From Marimonas arenosa (GTDB lineage Bacteria > Pseudomonadota > Alphaproteobacteria > Rhodobacterales > Rhodobacteraceae): 64,000 bases of DNA. Positions 21,412 to 30,918 of this stretch are shown in pieces; within the stretch, counting starts at the first letter, position 1, and each line of letters opens with the position of its first letter. A program made the translations under genes and the position numbers. The DNA is taken from positions 248,001 through 312,000 of the forward strand of contig NZ_JANHAX010000001.1 in NCBI RefSeq assembly GCF_030848945.1, written 5' to 3'. The notes under the pieces were generated by a model, which was given only the letters and a program-made list of their open reading frames with translations, was not told where the DNA came from and searched no databases.

Positions 21412-23325
21412 GTGGCTAGGGGATTTCTGAGCGGCGCGGTGCTAGGGCTGACGGTTTCCGTCGTAGCCGCGGTGGGGCTGTCATTGCTGACCGGCGGTCC
21501 GGTCATGCAAGATGCCCCGCCTGAGGCGACCGCGCTCGATGTTCCGGCGGGCACGGAATTCCGCCAGTCGCGTGATGATCGCGCGACCAGCTTGCCGGCC
21601 AGCGAACCGGTGAGCGCTCCGGTTGAAGTGTCGAAAGTCAGGGCACCGGCTCCGGACACGCTTGCGCATCTGGAAGATGCCGATACCGTGCCGCCGCAGC
21701 CTCCCGCAACGGGCGCAGTGCAGGAGGCGCCTAGCGCACCCGCAGCCGAGAGCCTTCCGTCGGCGTCGACGGACATTCCGCTACTTTCTGACAGTCCGGT
21801 TCAGCCAGGTACCATTGCCGTCGCGCCACAACCGCCGACGGAAGAACCGGCGCCTTTGGTTTCGACCGAACCCGCTGAGCCGACGCCACCTGCCACAGAG
21901 GCCACGCAGACCGCCCAGCAGACCGAACCTGCAAGCGAGCCGCCACTCGATTCGGCGGCACAGGCGATGTCGGGAAAATCCGCCGATACCGATTCCGTGG
22001 GAAAGGCACAGCCCGAACCTGTGACAGAGCCGGAGCCCGAGACTGAAATCGCTGCCCCTGTGCCTGAGGTACAGAGCGTTGCCCCGGCAGAGTTGGCCGC
22101 GCCGGATATTCCGGACAGCGACAGCGTCGCGATGGCGGGCAGCGGGGCGGCGGATACGCCGAAACCGTCGGATATGGCGGGACAGGCTGTCAGCCGTGCC
22201 GAACCGGGATCCGCTCCTGACGTGGCGACGGCCCCTGCGGTACCGACACGACCGGCACAGGCCGAAACTGACCCCAAAACAGAGACGGCGGCACCGGCAC
22301 CCGCCGCTGTCGCGCAAGCGGATTCCGGCGAGACCGCGACGGTTGTCAGCCGAACCACAGAACAGCCTGCCAAACCCGAGTCCGCGGCCCGGCAAACCGG
22401 GCCTGTGGTGACCGGCGCGGCCACGGACGCACAGGCGGAAACGGCGCCCGAGCCGTCCTCGGAGACAGCCATTCGTGTCGGCAAGCCGGCGTCGGGGTTC
22501 AAGAACCTTGGCACTGGGGTGCAGACCGGGCGGCTGCCTTCGGTTGGGAGCGGCGAAGAGCAAGGTGGCCGGCTACCGTTGCTGGGCGCCTCACGCGAGG
22601 CGCAGGCCGCCGCTGCGGACGACGGCGCCTCGTCGGCGCCCGACACCAGTGCCCTGCCGCCCGTCAAGCGCTTCGCTGCCGACTTCCAAGGTGTCGACGG
22701 AAAGCCGAAAATGGCAATCGTTCTTATCGATCAGGGGCCGGGCCCGGTTGGCATCGAAGCGCTGTCGAGCTTTCCCTATCCGCTGAGTTTCGCCATCGAC
22801 ACCAGCCGAGAAGATGCCGCTGAACGAATGGCAATCTTCCGCACGGCGGGGTTCGAGGTTCTGGCGATGGTAGCATTGCCGCAAGGGGCGTCGCCGACGG
22901 ACGTCGAGGTGGCGATGCCGGTGCTGATGGGCAAGGTGCCCGAAGCGGTTGGCGTTATGGAGGCCCCGGGCGACGGAATTCAGTTTGACCGAAAGGTCAG
23001 CGACCAGGTCGCACAGATTCTAGCCGCCAGCGGTCATGGGTTGTTGTTGTATCCCAAGGGGCTGAACACGGCCCAGAAACTCGCGGCCAAGAACGGCGTA
23101 CCGTCTTCGGTGATCTTCCGCGACATCGATGGACAGGACCAGAGGGCCGGTGCGATCAGACGGTTTCTCAGCTATGGCGCGCTCAATGCGGGCAACGAGG
23201 GCGGGGTCGTCCTGGTCGGTCGGTTGCAGCCGGACACGGTGACGGCACTGCTTCTGTGGGGCCTCGAAGATCGCGCGGGGCAGGTCGCGTTGGCTCCTGT
23301 GAGTCAGCTTTTGGACGCGCGATAG
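21412..23325 (+). CDS. yibQ: Divergent polysaccharide deacetylase family protein (YibQ)
   Basis: The 637-residue protein has one N-terminal membrane anchor (about residues 5-27), then roughly 370 residues of low-complexity Pro/Ala/Glu/Thr-rich sequence, and a C-terminal divergent polysaccharide deacetylase domain (about 430-637). Where active deacetylases carry a metal-binding Asp pair, this one reads IVLIDQGPG, so one ligand seems lost. The start is GTG. A trpE-yibQ-trpGDC arrangement is described for Rhodobacter; here yibQ is between the same genes but points the other way. The biochemical role is unknown to me; a periplasmic, cell-envelope location is likely. Confidence 0.85.
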   Translation: MARGFLSGAVLGLTVSVVAAVGLSLLTGGPVMQDAPPEATALDVPAGTEFRQSRDDRATSLPASEPVSAPVEVSKVRAPAPDTLAHLEDADTVPPQPPATGAVQEAPSAPAAESLPSASTDIPLLSDSPVQPGTIAVAPQPPTEEPAPLVSTEPAEPTPPATEATQTAQQTEPASEPPLDSAAQAMSGKSADTDSVGKAQPEPVTEPEPETEIAAPVPEVQSVAPAELAAPDIPDSDSVAMAGSGAADTPKPSDMAGQAVSRAEPGSAPDVATAPAVPTRPAQAETDPKTETAAPAPAAVAQADSGETATVVSRTTEQPAKPESAARQTGPVVTGAATDAQAETAPEPSSETAIRVGKPASGFKNLGTGVQTGRLPSVGSGEEQGGRLPLLGASREAQAAAADDGASSAPDTSALPPVKRFAADFQGVDGKPKMAIVLIDQGPGPVGIEALSSFPYPLSFAIDTSREDAAERMAIFRTAGFEVLAMVALPQGASPTDVEVAMPVLMGKVPEAVGVMEAPGDGIQFDRKVSDQVAQILAASGHGLLLYPKGLNTAQKLAAKNGVPSSVIFRDIDGQDQRAGAIRRFLSYGALNAGNEGGVVLVGRLQPDTVTALLLWGLEDRAGQVALAPVSQLLDAR

Positions 23326-23478
23326 CTTCTTCAGCCCAGGTCCAACGCCAAGACGGTCGTCGGCACGAAAACGTAGAGGCATTTCGGCGAACCGAGTTAG
23401 GTCAACAACGGATCTGGGTCGATGCCAGTGGCAGGTGTCCGGACAAGAGCCAGCGATCGCAGGCGCACGGGTTTGGTG

Positions 23479-24210
23479 TCACTCCCGAAACTTGCGGAAA
23501 CTGAGCCGACCAGTGATGCCTGAGCGGAAATCGGAAGAATTGGCCGGCACGGTCAGGTCCTGATTACGCAGCCGGAAGGTGGCGGTCATGAACACCCGCC
23601 AGTAGCGAACCGCGCGGGGTCCGAAGAGGCATTGCAGAACGAATCCCGATGAAAGCCGCCCATCAATCACGCCGCGAATCAAGGGGGCAGAACTCAGCTC
23701 CATCGCGCGAAAGACGTCGGCACAGAAAGCAGAGCCGCGGTCGTCGGAAAAGTATGGACCGTCGAGGAAGACGAAATCGTAGTCCGCCGGCGGAATGTTC
23801 CCGTGGATGTAACCGCGGAACATACCGACCTCGTAGAGTTCACGCGGGCCGTGGATGATCGCCGCTGTGTCGCGGTATTTTTCGGGCAGCTTGGCGGCAG
23901 CGATGTCATACCATTCCCGGACGCTTTCCATCGAAGTTACCCGGCCCGTATAAGCAGGATCCGCGTCGCGAAGTTTCTGCACCGCGGCAGACAGCACGAG
24001 GGTCGAAGCCCCGGTGCCGCATTCGAGAACCTCGGAGGGCTTGTAGGTCAGGATGCCATGAACGGCCCACCAGAGCGTTGCCCACTGCGTGCCGGTGGTA
24101 TCGGATTGCTGCGCGTAGTCGGCAAGTTCCGAGTGAATGCCGGGCAGGGCTTTTTTCAAACGTGCGCGGCACCAGCGGTTGTAGAGCCGGTTGAGGACTT
24201 TGCGGGTCAT
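23479..24210 (-). CDS. Putative class I SAM-dependent methyltransferase-like protein
   Basis: The 243-residue protein has a motif-I-like LECGTGASTLVLS near residue 63 and an acidic strand end in DFVFLDGPYF near residue 146, in the order expected of a Rossmann-type methyltransferase. The start MTRKVLNRLYNRW has a basic helix. The substrate is not predictable. It lies after rluE, 85 bases apart, converging with yibQ across a 153-base gap that holds no gene. The fold is inferred from the motifs alone. Confidence 0.75.
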   Translation of the reverse strand: MTRKVLNRLYNRWCRARLKKALPGIHSELADYAQQSDTTGTQWATLWWAVHGILTYKPSEVLECGTGASTLVLSAAVQKLRDADPAYTGRVTSMESVREWYDIAAAKLPEKYRDTAAIIHGPRELYEVGMFRGYIHGNIPPADYDFVFLDGPYFSDDRGSAFCADVFRAMELSSAPLIRGVIDGRLSSGFVLQCLFGPRAVRYWRVFMTATFRLRNQDLTVPANSSDFRSGITGRLSFRKFRE

Positions 24211-24295
24211 GGTCGGGGTTCTCTGGTTGCGGTAAGGGCTGGGGCCGAGACCGGCGCATAGCGCAGGGTCGTGAAGCTGTCAAACCGGCAGGGGG

Positions 24296-24859
24296 TCAGG
24301 ATCGGGGGGCGGGCAGGGCACGCCAGTCTCCGGGAAAGAGACCGTCGAGGCGCCATTCGCCGATTCGTGTCCGGATCAGCCGCAGGGTCGGGTGCCCGAT
24401 GGCAGCGGTCATCCGGCGGACCTGTCGGTTGCGCCCTTCGGTGATGGTGAGCTCGAGCCAGCAGTCCGGCACCGACTTGCGGAACCGGACCGGCGGCGTA
24501 CGCGGCCAGAGCCAGGCGGGCTCGGGCACGCGGCGAACCTGTGCCGGGCGGGTCGGGCCGTCCTTGAGGGTCACACCGCGGCGGAGCTTGTCGAGTGCAT
24601 CGTCGGTGGGCAGACCTTCGACCTGCACGAGATAGGTTTTGGGCAGCTTGAAGCGCGGGTTGGAGATGCGGGCTTGCAGCCGCCCGTCGTCGGTGAGCAG
24701 CAAGAGTCCCTCGCTGTCCCGGTCGAGCCGTCCGGCGGGATAGACGTCTTTCTCGGTGATGTAATCCGAAAGCGTGGCGCGGGGACTGTCGGTGTTGCTC
24801 TTGTCGGTGAACTGCGACAGCACGGCATAGGGTTTGTTGAACAGGATAAGCCGGGTCAT
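24296..24859 (-). CDS. rluE: 23S rRNA pseudouridine synthase of the RluE type
   Basis: RluE-type enzymes isomerise a uridine in 23S rRNA. The 187-residue protein has the catalytic [16 protein letters not shown] motif (Asp46), followed by KTYLVQVEG and [10 protein letters not shown], diagnostic of the RsuA/RluE group. It lacks an N-terminal S4 domain, as RluE does. It lies 147 bases past trpE on the same strand; that gap holds no convincing gene. Confidence 0.93.
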   Translation of the reverse strand: MTRLILFNKPYAVLSQFTDKSNTDSPRATLSDYITEKDVYPAGRLDRDSEGLLLLTDDGRLQARISNPRFKLPKTYLVQVEGLPTDDALDKLRRGVTLKDGPTRPAQVRRVPEPAWLWPRTPPVRFRKSVPDCWLELTITEGRNRQVRRMTAAIGHPTLRLIRTRIGEWRLDGLFPGDWRALPAPRS

Positions 24860-25006
24860 CGGTGCCGGGGTGGCGTGTTCGGGCCCCGTCCCGAAGGCGC
24901 AAGACGCAGCTGAATGGCTTCACCATCCCCTTGCGTGTTTTCGGAAAGATGACGCCGCAGAAGGTGCCGCGGCAAGGCGACGGGGTGGTGCGCCGGCTTG
25001 GCCGGT

Positions 25007-26518
25007 TCAACCATTGCCGTTGCCTGTGAACCGCGCGGCATCGGCGGCGGCGCGGCGGATGGCGTTGGACTTGTGTACCGTCTCCTGGTACTCGGCCTCG
25101 GGGTCGCTGTCATAAACGACGCCGCCGCCGGCCTGGATGTAGAGGTTTTCGTCCTTCACCACCGCCGTGCGCAGGGCGATGCAGACATCCATGTCGCCGC
25201 CTGCGCTAAAATAGCCGACACCACCACCGTAGATGCCGCGTTTCTCCGGTTCGAGTTCGTCGATGATTTCCATGGCGCGCACTTTGGGCGCGCCCGAGAC
25301 GGTGCCGGCGGGCAGACCGGCCAACAACGCCGACAGCGCGTCGTGCTCGGGTGCCAGTTCACCTACCACGTTCGAGACGATATGCATGACGTGGCTGTAG
25401 CGTTCGATAATGAACTTTTCGGTCGGCCGCACGCTGCCGATCTTCGCCACCCGGCCGACATCGTTGCGGCCAAGGTCCAGCAGCATCAGGTGCTCGGCCA
25501 GTTCCTTATCGTCCGATAGCAGATCCCGCTCCAGGATGCGGTCCTCCTCCGGCGTGTGGCCGCGTGGTCGGGTGCCGGCGATCGGGCGGATTGTGATCTC
25601 GTTGCCGAAGACCCGGACCAGGATCTCAGGCGAGGCCCCCACGACCTGGAATCCGCCGAAATTGAAGTAGAACATGAAGGGAGAGGGGTTGGTGCGCCGC
25701 AGTGAACGATAGAGCGCAAATGGTGGCTGGCGGAAGACCTGTGTCCAACGCTGGCTGGGGACGACCTGGAAAATGTCACCGGCGCGGATGTAATCCTTGG
25801 CAGTTTCGACGGCCTGCATGTAGGCCTCTTTGGTAAAGTTCGACACCGGCGGGGCATCTTCGTGTGCCTCGCCAAGGTCGCGGCTGGCCTGCGGCAACCC
25901 GCGGTCGAGATCGCGAACTGCGTCCATCACGCGTTCGGCGGCCTGTGCATAAGCCGCCTTGGCCGATTGACCGTCGCTGACCCAGGCCGGCGAGCACACG
26001 CTGACCTCGCCCTTTACGCCGTCGAGTACCGCCACAACGGTCGGACGCAGGAGCGTGGCATCGGGCAAGCCCAGCGGGTCGGGCGGCACGTCGGGCAGGC
26101 GCTCGACCAGGCGGATCATGTCGTAGCCGAGATAGCCGAATAGCCCTGCGGCGGCGGCGGGCAAGTCGGCGGGTAAGTCGATCTTGGATTCCGCCAGCAG
26201 CTTCCGAAGGTTATCGAGAGGCTGGCCCTGTTGGTCCTCGAAATCACTGGCGTCGAACCGAGCGTGGCGATTCAGCCGGCTTGTTTCGCCATGACACTGC
26301 CAGATCAGGTCGGGCTTCATGCCGATGATCGAATAGCGTCCGCGCACCTCGCCGCCAGTGACGGATTCGAGCATGAAGGCATCGCGGGTGGCGCCGGTGA
26401 GCTTGAGCATCAGCGACACCGGCGTGTCGAGATCAGCCGCGAGCCGGGTATGAACCAGCTGGTTCTCTCCGGCCTCGTACGCAGCGGCGAATTCCTCGTA
26501 GGTGGGGGTTAGCTCCAT
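25007..26518 (-). CDS. trpE: Anthranilate synthase component I
   Basis: TrpE converts chorismate to anthranilate with ammonia from TrpG. The 503-residue protein contains an N-terminal regulatory region with an LLES-like element (FMLESVTGG) near residue 50 that fits tryptophan feedback binding, and the chorismate-binding domain with RPIAGTRPRG, LVDLGRND-like LLDLGRNDVG and GAPKVRAMEI. It starts 8 bases after the foldase gene stop, so the two form an operon. I see no leader peptide or attenuator. Confidence 0.97.
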   Translation of the reverse strand: MELTPTYEEFAAAYEAGENQLVHTRLAADLDTPVSLMLKLTGATRDAFMLESVTGGEVRGRYSIIGMKPDLIWQCHGETSRLNRHARFDASDFEDQQGQPLDNLRKLLAESKIDLPADLPAAAAGLFGYLGYDMIRLVERLPDVPPDPLGLPDATLLRPTVVAVLDGVKGEVSVCSPAWVSDGQSAKAAYAQAAERVMDAVRDLDRGLPQASRDLGEAHEDAPPVSNFTKEAYMQAVETAKDYIRAGDIFQVVPSQRWTQVFRQPPFALYRSLRRTNPSPFMFYFNFGGFQVVGASPEILVRVFGNEITIRPIAGTRPRGHTPEEDRILERDLLSDDKELAEHLMLLDLGRNDVGRVAKIGSVRPTEKFIIERYSHVMHIVSNVVGELAPEHDALSALLAGLPAGTVSGAPKVRAMEIIDELEPEKRGIYGGGVGYFSAGGDMDVCIALRTAVVKDENLYIQAGGGVVYDSDPEAEYQETVHKSNAIRRAAADAARFTGNGNG

Positions 26519-26526
26519 GATGCGGC

Positions 26527-28365
26527 TCAGAGGTTGGCGTTCACGGCATTGATCGCCTGCTGGTTGAGTTCGAGGCCGGTCCGGGTCTGCACATCGTTGA
26601 TGAAATACTGGAACAGATCCTGTGACTGGGCCGAGGCCGCCTGTTCGACCAGCGCGGCACCGAGCGCGCTGACATCCTGGTCGTTGGTGTCGGGCGGGTT
26701 GACCGCATCGAGCCGCACGATCAACGCGCCATCGGGAATTGGCAGCACCTGTGCCTCGCCCGGCTGCATTTCGAATACGGCCTGCAGGAATTGCGGCGTG
26801 GTCCCGGGAACAAAACTGCCACGGGTGATGTCGCGCTCTTCGGTGACAGTAAGGCCGAGCGCGGCCAGGTCGGCCTCAGGCGTGATCTGCGGCAACAGCG
26901 CCTCGGCCCGGGCAGTCAGGCGCTCGCTGAGGTTCTGTGCGCGCCAGGCGTCTTCCGCAGCGTCGCGTACCGCGTCCAGCGGTTGCAACTCGGGCGCAAC
27001 CACTGCATCAAGGCGCATCGCCACGATACCGCCGTCATCGAGCGCGAAAATCTCCGGAAAATCCTCAATGGTGACGCGTCCAGCCTCTTGCTGGAAGGCG
27101 GCATAGCCCGCGGCGGCGTCCGAGGCATCGGGGGTCCAATCGACCTGTTCCAGCCGCACTTCCGTTTCCTGTGCCACCTCTTCCAGCGTCGCGCCGCCAG
27201 CCAGCAAGTCGTCGATGCCGTCGCGCATGTCGTCGATCATGCGCCGAGCGCGGTCGCCGGCAAGCTCTTCGCGCAGGTCATCGCGAGCGTCTTCGAAGCT
27301 GGTCGTGCGCGCGGCGAGCACGCCATTCACGCGAAACAGGGCAGGCCCCAGGTCCGAGGGAAACGGCCCGACCACGTCGCCGGTCTCGGCACCGAACACG
27401 GCCCCACCGGCTTCGCCGAGATCCGATTCACGAACATCGCCGAGATCGATGTCGCTAAGCTCCAACCCCCGTTCGGCGACGATATCTTCAAGCGTCTTGT
27501 CGCCCGACTCGATGGCGACCTTGGCATTCTCGGCCGCGGTATCGTCCGCAAAGGCGAGCCGTTCGACGAGACGGCGTTCCGGCTGATTGAATTCCTCGGC
27601 GCGTGCCTCGTACAGTTCCTTCAACGCGGCTTCGTCGACGTCGACCTGGTCGAGGATCATCTCGGGGGTCAGCCAGGCATAGGTGATGCGCTTGCGTTCC
27701 GGCAGGGTGAACAGGTCGGCGTTCTCAGCGTGAAAAGCGGTCAGCTCGTCTTCATCGGGTGCCGTCATCGGCGCGGCCAGGTCGGCCTCGGTCAGCTTGG
27801 CCCAGGTGAAATCACGGCGCTCCGCGAGGAAGGCGACCATGATGTCGGCATAGGTCTGGGAAGACGGCACTCCGGACAGCACGGCAGCCTGCAACAGCCC
27901 GCGGGCGAGTTCGCCGCGCAATTCGTTTTCAAAGTCGGATTCGGACTGGCCGGAGCGGTCGAGATAGAAGGTATAGGCCTCGCGATCAAAGCCGCCGTCG
28001 AGCCCTTGGAAGGCCTGGATCTGCAGCAACTGATCGCGCAGGTTTTCGTCACCCACCGATACACCGAGCGCCGCGGCTTCGGCATCGAGCGCCTTGAAAG
28101 CGATCAGCTTGGCCAACGCCAGTTGGTCTATGCCCATTTCGCGCGCCCGGTCGAAGGGCAGAGGCTGGCCGATCTGGGCCTCGATCGCGCGCATTTCGTC
28201 CTGCACGGCGCGAACATAGCGCGACACGGTGATCTCTTGGTCGCCCACCGTTCCAATCGAGCGTAGGTTTCCGGAGAAATTCGTCACACCGAAGCCGCCA
28301 AGCCCGAAGATCAAAAGCGCCATGAGCACCCAGACGACGGTTTTCTTTGTGCTGCCTGCTGCCAT
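26527..28365 (-). CDS. PpiD/SurA-type peptidyl-prolyl isomerase, membrane-anchored
   Basis: The 612-residue protein resembles PpiD, an inner-membrane-anchored periplasmic chaperone that helps outer-membrane and secreted proteins fold. It has an N-terminal membrane helix (about residues 10-28), a SurA_N-like helical region (40-200) and a central region in the parvulin position (about 240-360). Parvulin signature residues look weak, so isomerase activity is uncertain. I start it at ATG 28365 (MAAGSTKKT) after AGGAAAGG, because the open extension upstream runs into the aminotransferase gene. Confidence 0.88.
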   Translation of the reverse strand: MAAGSTKKTVVWVLMALLIFGLGGFGVTNFSGNLRSIGTVGDQEITVSRYVRAVQDEMRAIEAQIGQPLPFDRAREMGIDQLALAKLIAFKALDAEAAALGVSVGDENLRDQLLQIQAFQGLDGGFDREAYTFYLDRSGQSESDFENELRGELARGLLQAAVLSGVPSSQTYADIMVAFLAERRDFTWAKLTEADLAAPMTAPDEDELTAFHAENADLFTLPERKRITYAWLTPEMILDQVDVDEAALKELYEARAEEFNQPERRLVERLAFADDTAAENAKVAIESGDKTLEDIVAERGLELSDIDLGDVRESDLGEAGGAVFGAETGDVVGPFPSDLGPALFRVNGVLAARTTSFEDARDDLREELAGDRARRMIDDMRDGIDDLLAGGATLEEVAQETEVRLEQVDWTPDASDAAAGYAAFQQEAGRVTIEDFPEIFALDDGGIVAMRLDAVVAPELQPLDAVRDAAEDAWRAQNLSERLTARAEALLPQITPEADLAALGLTVTEERDITRGSFVPGTTPQFLQAVFEMQPGEAQVLPIPDGALIVRLDAVNPPDTNDQDVSALGAALVEQAASAQSQDLFQYFINDVQTRTGLELNQQAINAVNANL

Positions 28366-28459
28366 TGCGGGACCCTTTCCTGCCGGTCTTTGCGCCGCGT
28401 GCCGTTGCGGTCGAAATGATGCATATTGCTTTGCCTCGAGAGGAGCAAGGCCGGGCCGG

Positions 28460-29635
28460 TCAAAGTGCGAGGTTTTCCAGACGTTGAAGCAGGGCGGTGA
28501 TGCCGGCACGGTCGATATTGGCGAACGCGATCCGCAACTGGCGGGCGCCGTCGGTGCTACCCTCAGGCTGAAACATGGTGCCCGGCAGAAGCAAGATGCC
28601 GGCCCTTTCAACCAAGATCGGCGCCAGCTTGTCAGAGGGCATGTCGAATGGGTGCTCGACATAGGCAAAATAGGCCCCCAGGCCGAGCAGTGTCCAGCCT
28701 TTCGCCTCAAGCCGTGAAAATCCTTCCGCGATCGCCGCGCGGCGGTCGAGAATTTCGGCTCGCTCGCCGGCGAGCCACTGACCGAGATTCTGCATCCCCC
28801 AAAGCGCGGCCCGCTGACCCAGTTGGTTGGGGCAGATCGTTACCGTGTCGATGAATTTCTCGACCTCCGACAGCAGCGCTTCCGAGGTGATCATCGCGCC
28901 GACGCGATGGCCGGTGAGGCGGTAGGCCTTGGAAAAAGAGTAGAGCTGGATCAGTGTCTTCGGCCAATCAGGATCGCTGAACAGATCATGCGGTGCGCCC
29001 GATTGGCCGTGAAAATCGCGGTAGGTCTCATCGACGATCAGGTGGATACCGTGGTCTCGCGCCAGCTCGAAAAAGGCGCGGATCGTGTCAGCGGGATATT
29101 CGACACCGCCGGGGTTGTTGGGTGTTACCAGTACAATGGCGCGGGTCCGTTCGGTGATCAGCTCTCGGGCAGTGTCCGGATCGGGAATGAGATCTGCTGC
29201 CGTGGGCAGCGGCACGGCTGAGAGGCCGCTCATGTCGCACCACATTTTGTGGTTGAAGTACCAGGGAGTTGGCAACAGGAGCTCATCGCCTTCGGCAGTA
29301 ATCGCGGCACAAGCAGCGCAAAAGGCCTGGTTGCAGCCCGAGGTAATAGCGACCTGCCGGGACGCCACGCTGCCACCATAGAACTCCGACCATTGCCGCG
29401 CGATCTCCTGCCGCAGAGCGGGTAGGCCGAGATCGGGGCCATAGAGATGGGCCGAGATCTCGTGCTGCACGATACGGGCCATTTCGGCGCGCAGAGCTTC
29501 CGGAGGTGCAGCGACCGGGGCGGCCTGGCTCACGTTGATCAGTGGCCGGTCTGGCGGAAAGCTGACGCCTTGCATCCAGCGCTGCGCCTCCATGATCGGC
29601 GGGCGGAAGGTAACAGCGGTTCTGCTTGGTCTCAT
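28460..29635 (-). CDS. Pyridoxal-phosphate-dependent aminotransferase, class I/II
   Basis: This 391-residue fold-type I aminotransferase carries the PLP-binding Lys236 in SFSKAYRLTGHRVG, the TPNNPGG motif and the DETYRDF segment. Substrate is not resolvable; aromatic or branched amino acids are plausible, and an aromatic substrate would feed the indolepyruvate oxidoreductase. It is 94 bases upstream of the foldase gene. Confidence 0.92.
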   Translation of the reverse strand: MRPSRTAVTFRPPIMEAQRWMQGVSFPPDRPLINVSQAAPVAAPPEALRAEMARIVQHEISAHLYGPDLGLPALRQEIARQWSEFYGGSVASRQVAITSGCNQAFCAACAAITAEGDELLLPTPWYFNHKMWCDMSGLSAVPLPTAADLIPDPDTARELITERTRAIVLVTPNNPGGVEYPADTIRAFFELARDHGIHLIVDETYRDFHGQSGAPHDLFSDPDWPKTLIQLYSFSKAYRLTGHRVGAMITSEALLSEVEKFIDTVTICPNQLGQRAALWGMQNLGQWLAGERAEILDRRAAIAEGFSRLEAKGWTLLGLGAYFAYVEHPFDMPSDKLAPILVERAGILLLPGTMFQPEGSTDGARQLRIAFANIDRAGITALLQRLENLAL

Positions 29636-29770
29636 GCGGATGTTCCGGATCGCGAAGTCGGGTGCCTCTAGCGGGCGTGTTTCGGGCAGCAGGCAGGACG
29701 GGGCGCCGCTGTTCCATCATGCGTACTATACTCTCTGCGGAGAGACCTGCACTCTTCGCAGACGCAGGGG

Positions 29771-30292
29771 TTAGTCAACCCCGCGATAGGGTTGGACATA
29801 CTGCAGCGCCATGTCCCAGGGGAAGAAGATCCAAGTATCCTGAGAGACCGAGGTGATGAAGGTGTCGGCCTGTTTTTCGCCCTCGGGCTTGGCATAGACG
29901 CAGGCGAAATGCGCTTTGGGATAGAGCTTGCGTACCAGTTCCAGAGTCTTGCCACTGTCGACCAGATCGTCGACCACCAGAATGCCTTCGCCATCGCCCA
30001 TCATCTCCTTGTCGGGCGCCTTCAGCACTTCGGCCTCGCGCCGCTGGTCGGCCTTGCCGCCGCCGGAGTGGTAGGATTTGACCGAGATCGTATCAACCGT
30101 GCGGATGTCCAGCTCGCGCGCGACGATCATCGCCGGGGCCATACCGCCGCGGGTGATCGCCACCACGGCGCGCCAATTGCCAGCGTCGGGGCCTTTGCCG
30201 TCCAGCCGCCAGGCCAGGGCCCGGGCATCACGGTGGAGCTGGTCCCAGCTGACGTGAAAGCCTTTTTCGTGGGGCAGGCGGTTATCGGTCAT
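29771..30292 (-). CDS. gpt: Xanthine-guanine phosphoribosyltransferase
   Basis: Gpt salvages xanthine and guanine with PRPP. The 173-residue protein has the PRPP loop as [13 protein letters not shown] and an Arg-Gly-Gly pair ([10 protein letters not shown]) for pyrophosphate. The length suits the bacterial type, slightly longer than E. coli Gpt. It is 12 bases downstream of the LysE-type gene on the same strand. The 135 bases before the aminotransferase gene hold no gene. Confidence 0.94.
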   Translation of the reverse strand: MTDNRLPHEKGFHVSWDQLHRDARALAWRLDGKGPDAGNWRAVVAITRGGMAPAMIVARELDIRTVDTISVKSYHSGGGKADQRREAEVLKAPDKEMMGDGEGILVVDDLVDSGKTLELVRKLYPKAHFACVYAKPEGEKQADTFITSVSQDTWIFFPWDMALQYVQPYRGVD

Positions 30293-30304
30293 GGCAGCGT
30301 CCTT

Positions 30305-30910
30305 TTACTTTTCGATCAGCAATCGCAGTCCCAGCGCGCCAAGCACGGTAGCAGCAATGCGATCTAACAGCGGTTTTGCGCCGAGGTAACGGTGACGAAT
30401 GGCGCTTGTCGAGAGCAGTACGGCCAACGCGGGCTGCACCGTCCATTCGACGATCAGGTGATTGGCGAAGATGAACGCCTTTTCACTGGTGGTGAGGTCG
30501 GCGGGGAAGATTACCAGCAGGACGGCAGCGGCAAAAAGCACCGATTTCGGGTTTCCGAGATTGACCAGAAGTCCCGAGGCGAAGAACCGCTGGTGTGACA
30601 CGGGTGCGGCCTGGCCGAGAGGTGCGTGGGCATGGATCCAAGTCTGCAGCGCGATCCAGATGAGATAAAGCGCGCCCGCAGCCTTGAGCGCAACATAGGC
30701 AAAGGGAAAGAGCGCAAAGAGCGTCTGCAGCCCCAGAAGCGCCATCAGTGTCCATGTTGCCGCCATTGTCCCCAGACCCAGCGCCACGGCAATACCGGCG
30801 GCGCGGCCGTGGGCGAGCGTTGTGCGTGTCAGGAACAGTAGCGACGGTCCAGGGCTGGCGATGGCCGCCAGCAGCGTGAGGTTGAAAGCGATGAGGTGGG
30901 CGAGCGTCAT
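30305..30910 (-). CDS. LysE family amino-acid/metabolite exporter
   Basis: This 201-residue inner-membrane protein has about six hydrophobic segments and the family's early motif, seen as ASPGPSLLFLTRTTLAHG near residue 18. LysE/RhtB proteins export amino acids or homoserine lactones; the substrate is unknown here. It lies between fabI (8 bases upstream) and gpt, likely in one operon. Confidence 0.9.
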   Translation of the reverse strand: MTLAHLIAFNLTLLAAIASPGPSLLFLTRTTLAHGRAAGIAVALGLGTMAATWTLMALLGLQTLFALFPFAYVALKAAGALYLIWIALQTWIHAHAPLGQAAPVSHQRFFASGLLVNLGNPKSVLFAAAVLLVIFPADLTTSEKAFIFANHLIVEWTVQPALAVLLSTSAIRHRYLGAKPLLDRIAATVLGALGLRLLIEK

Positions 30911-30918
30911 GCGTCGCC

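Noticed and set aside
24856..25113. 85-codon minus-strand frame between trpE and rluE
   Set aside because: Pro/Arg-rich low-complexity translation, overlaps the trpE 3' end and has no ribosome site or family resemblance.
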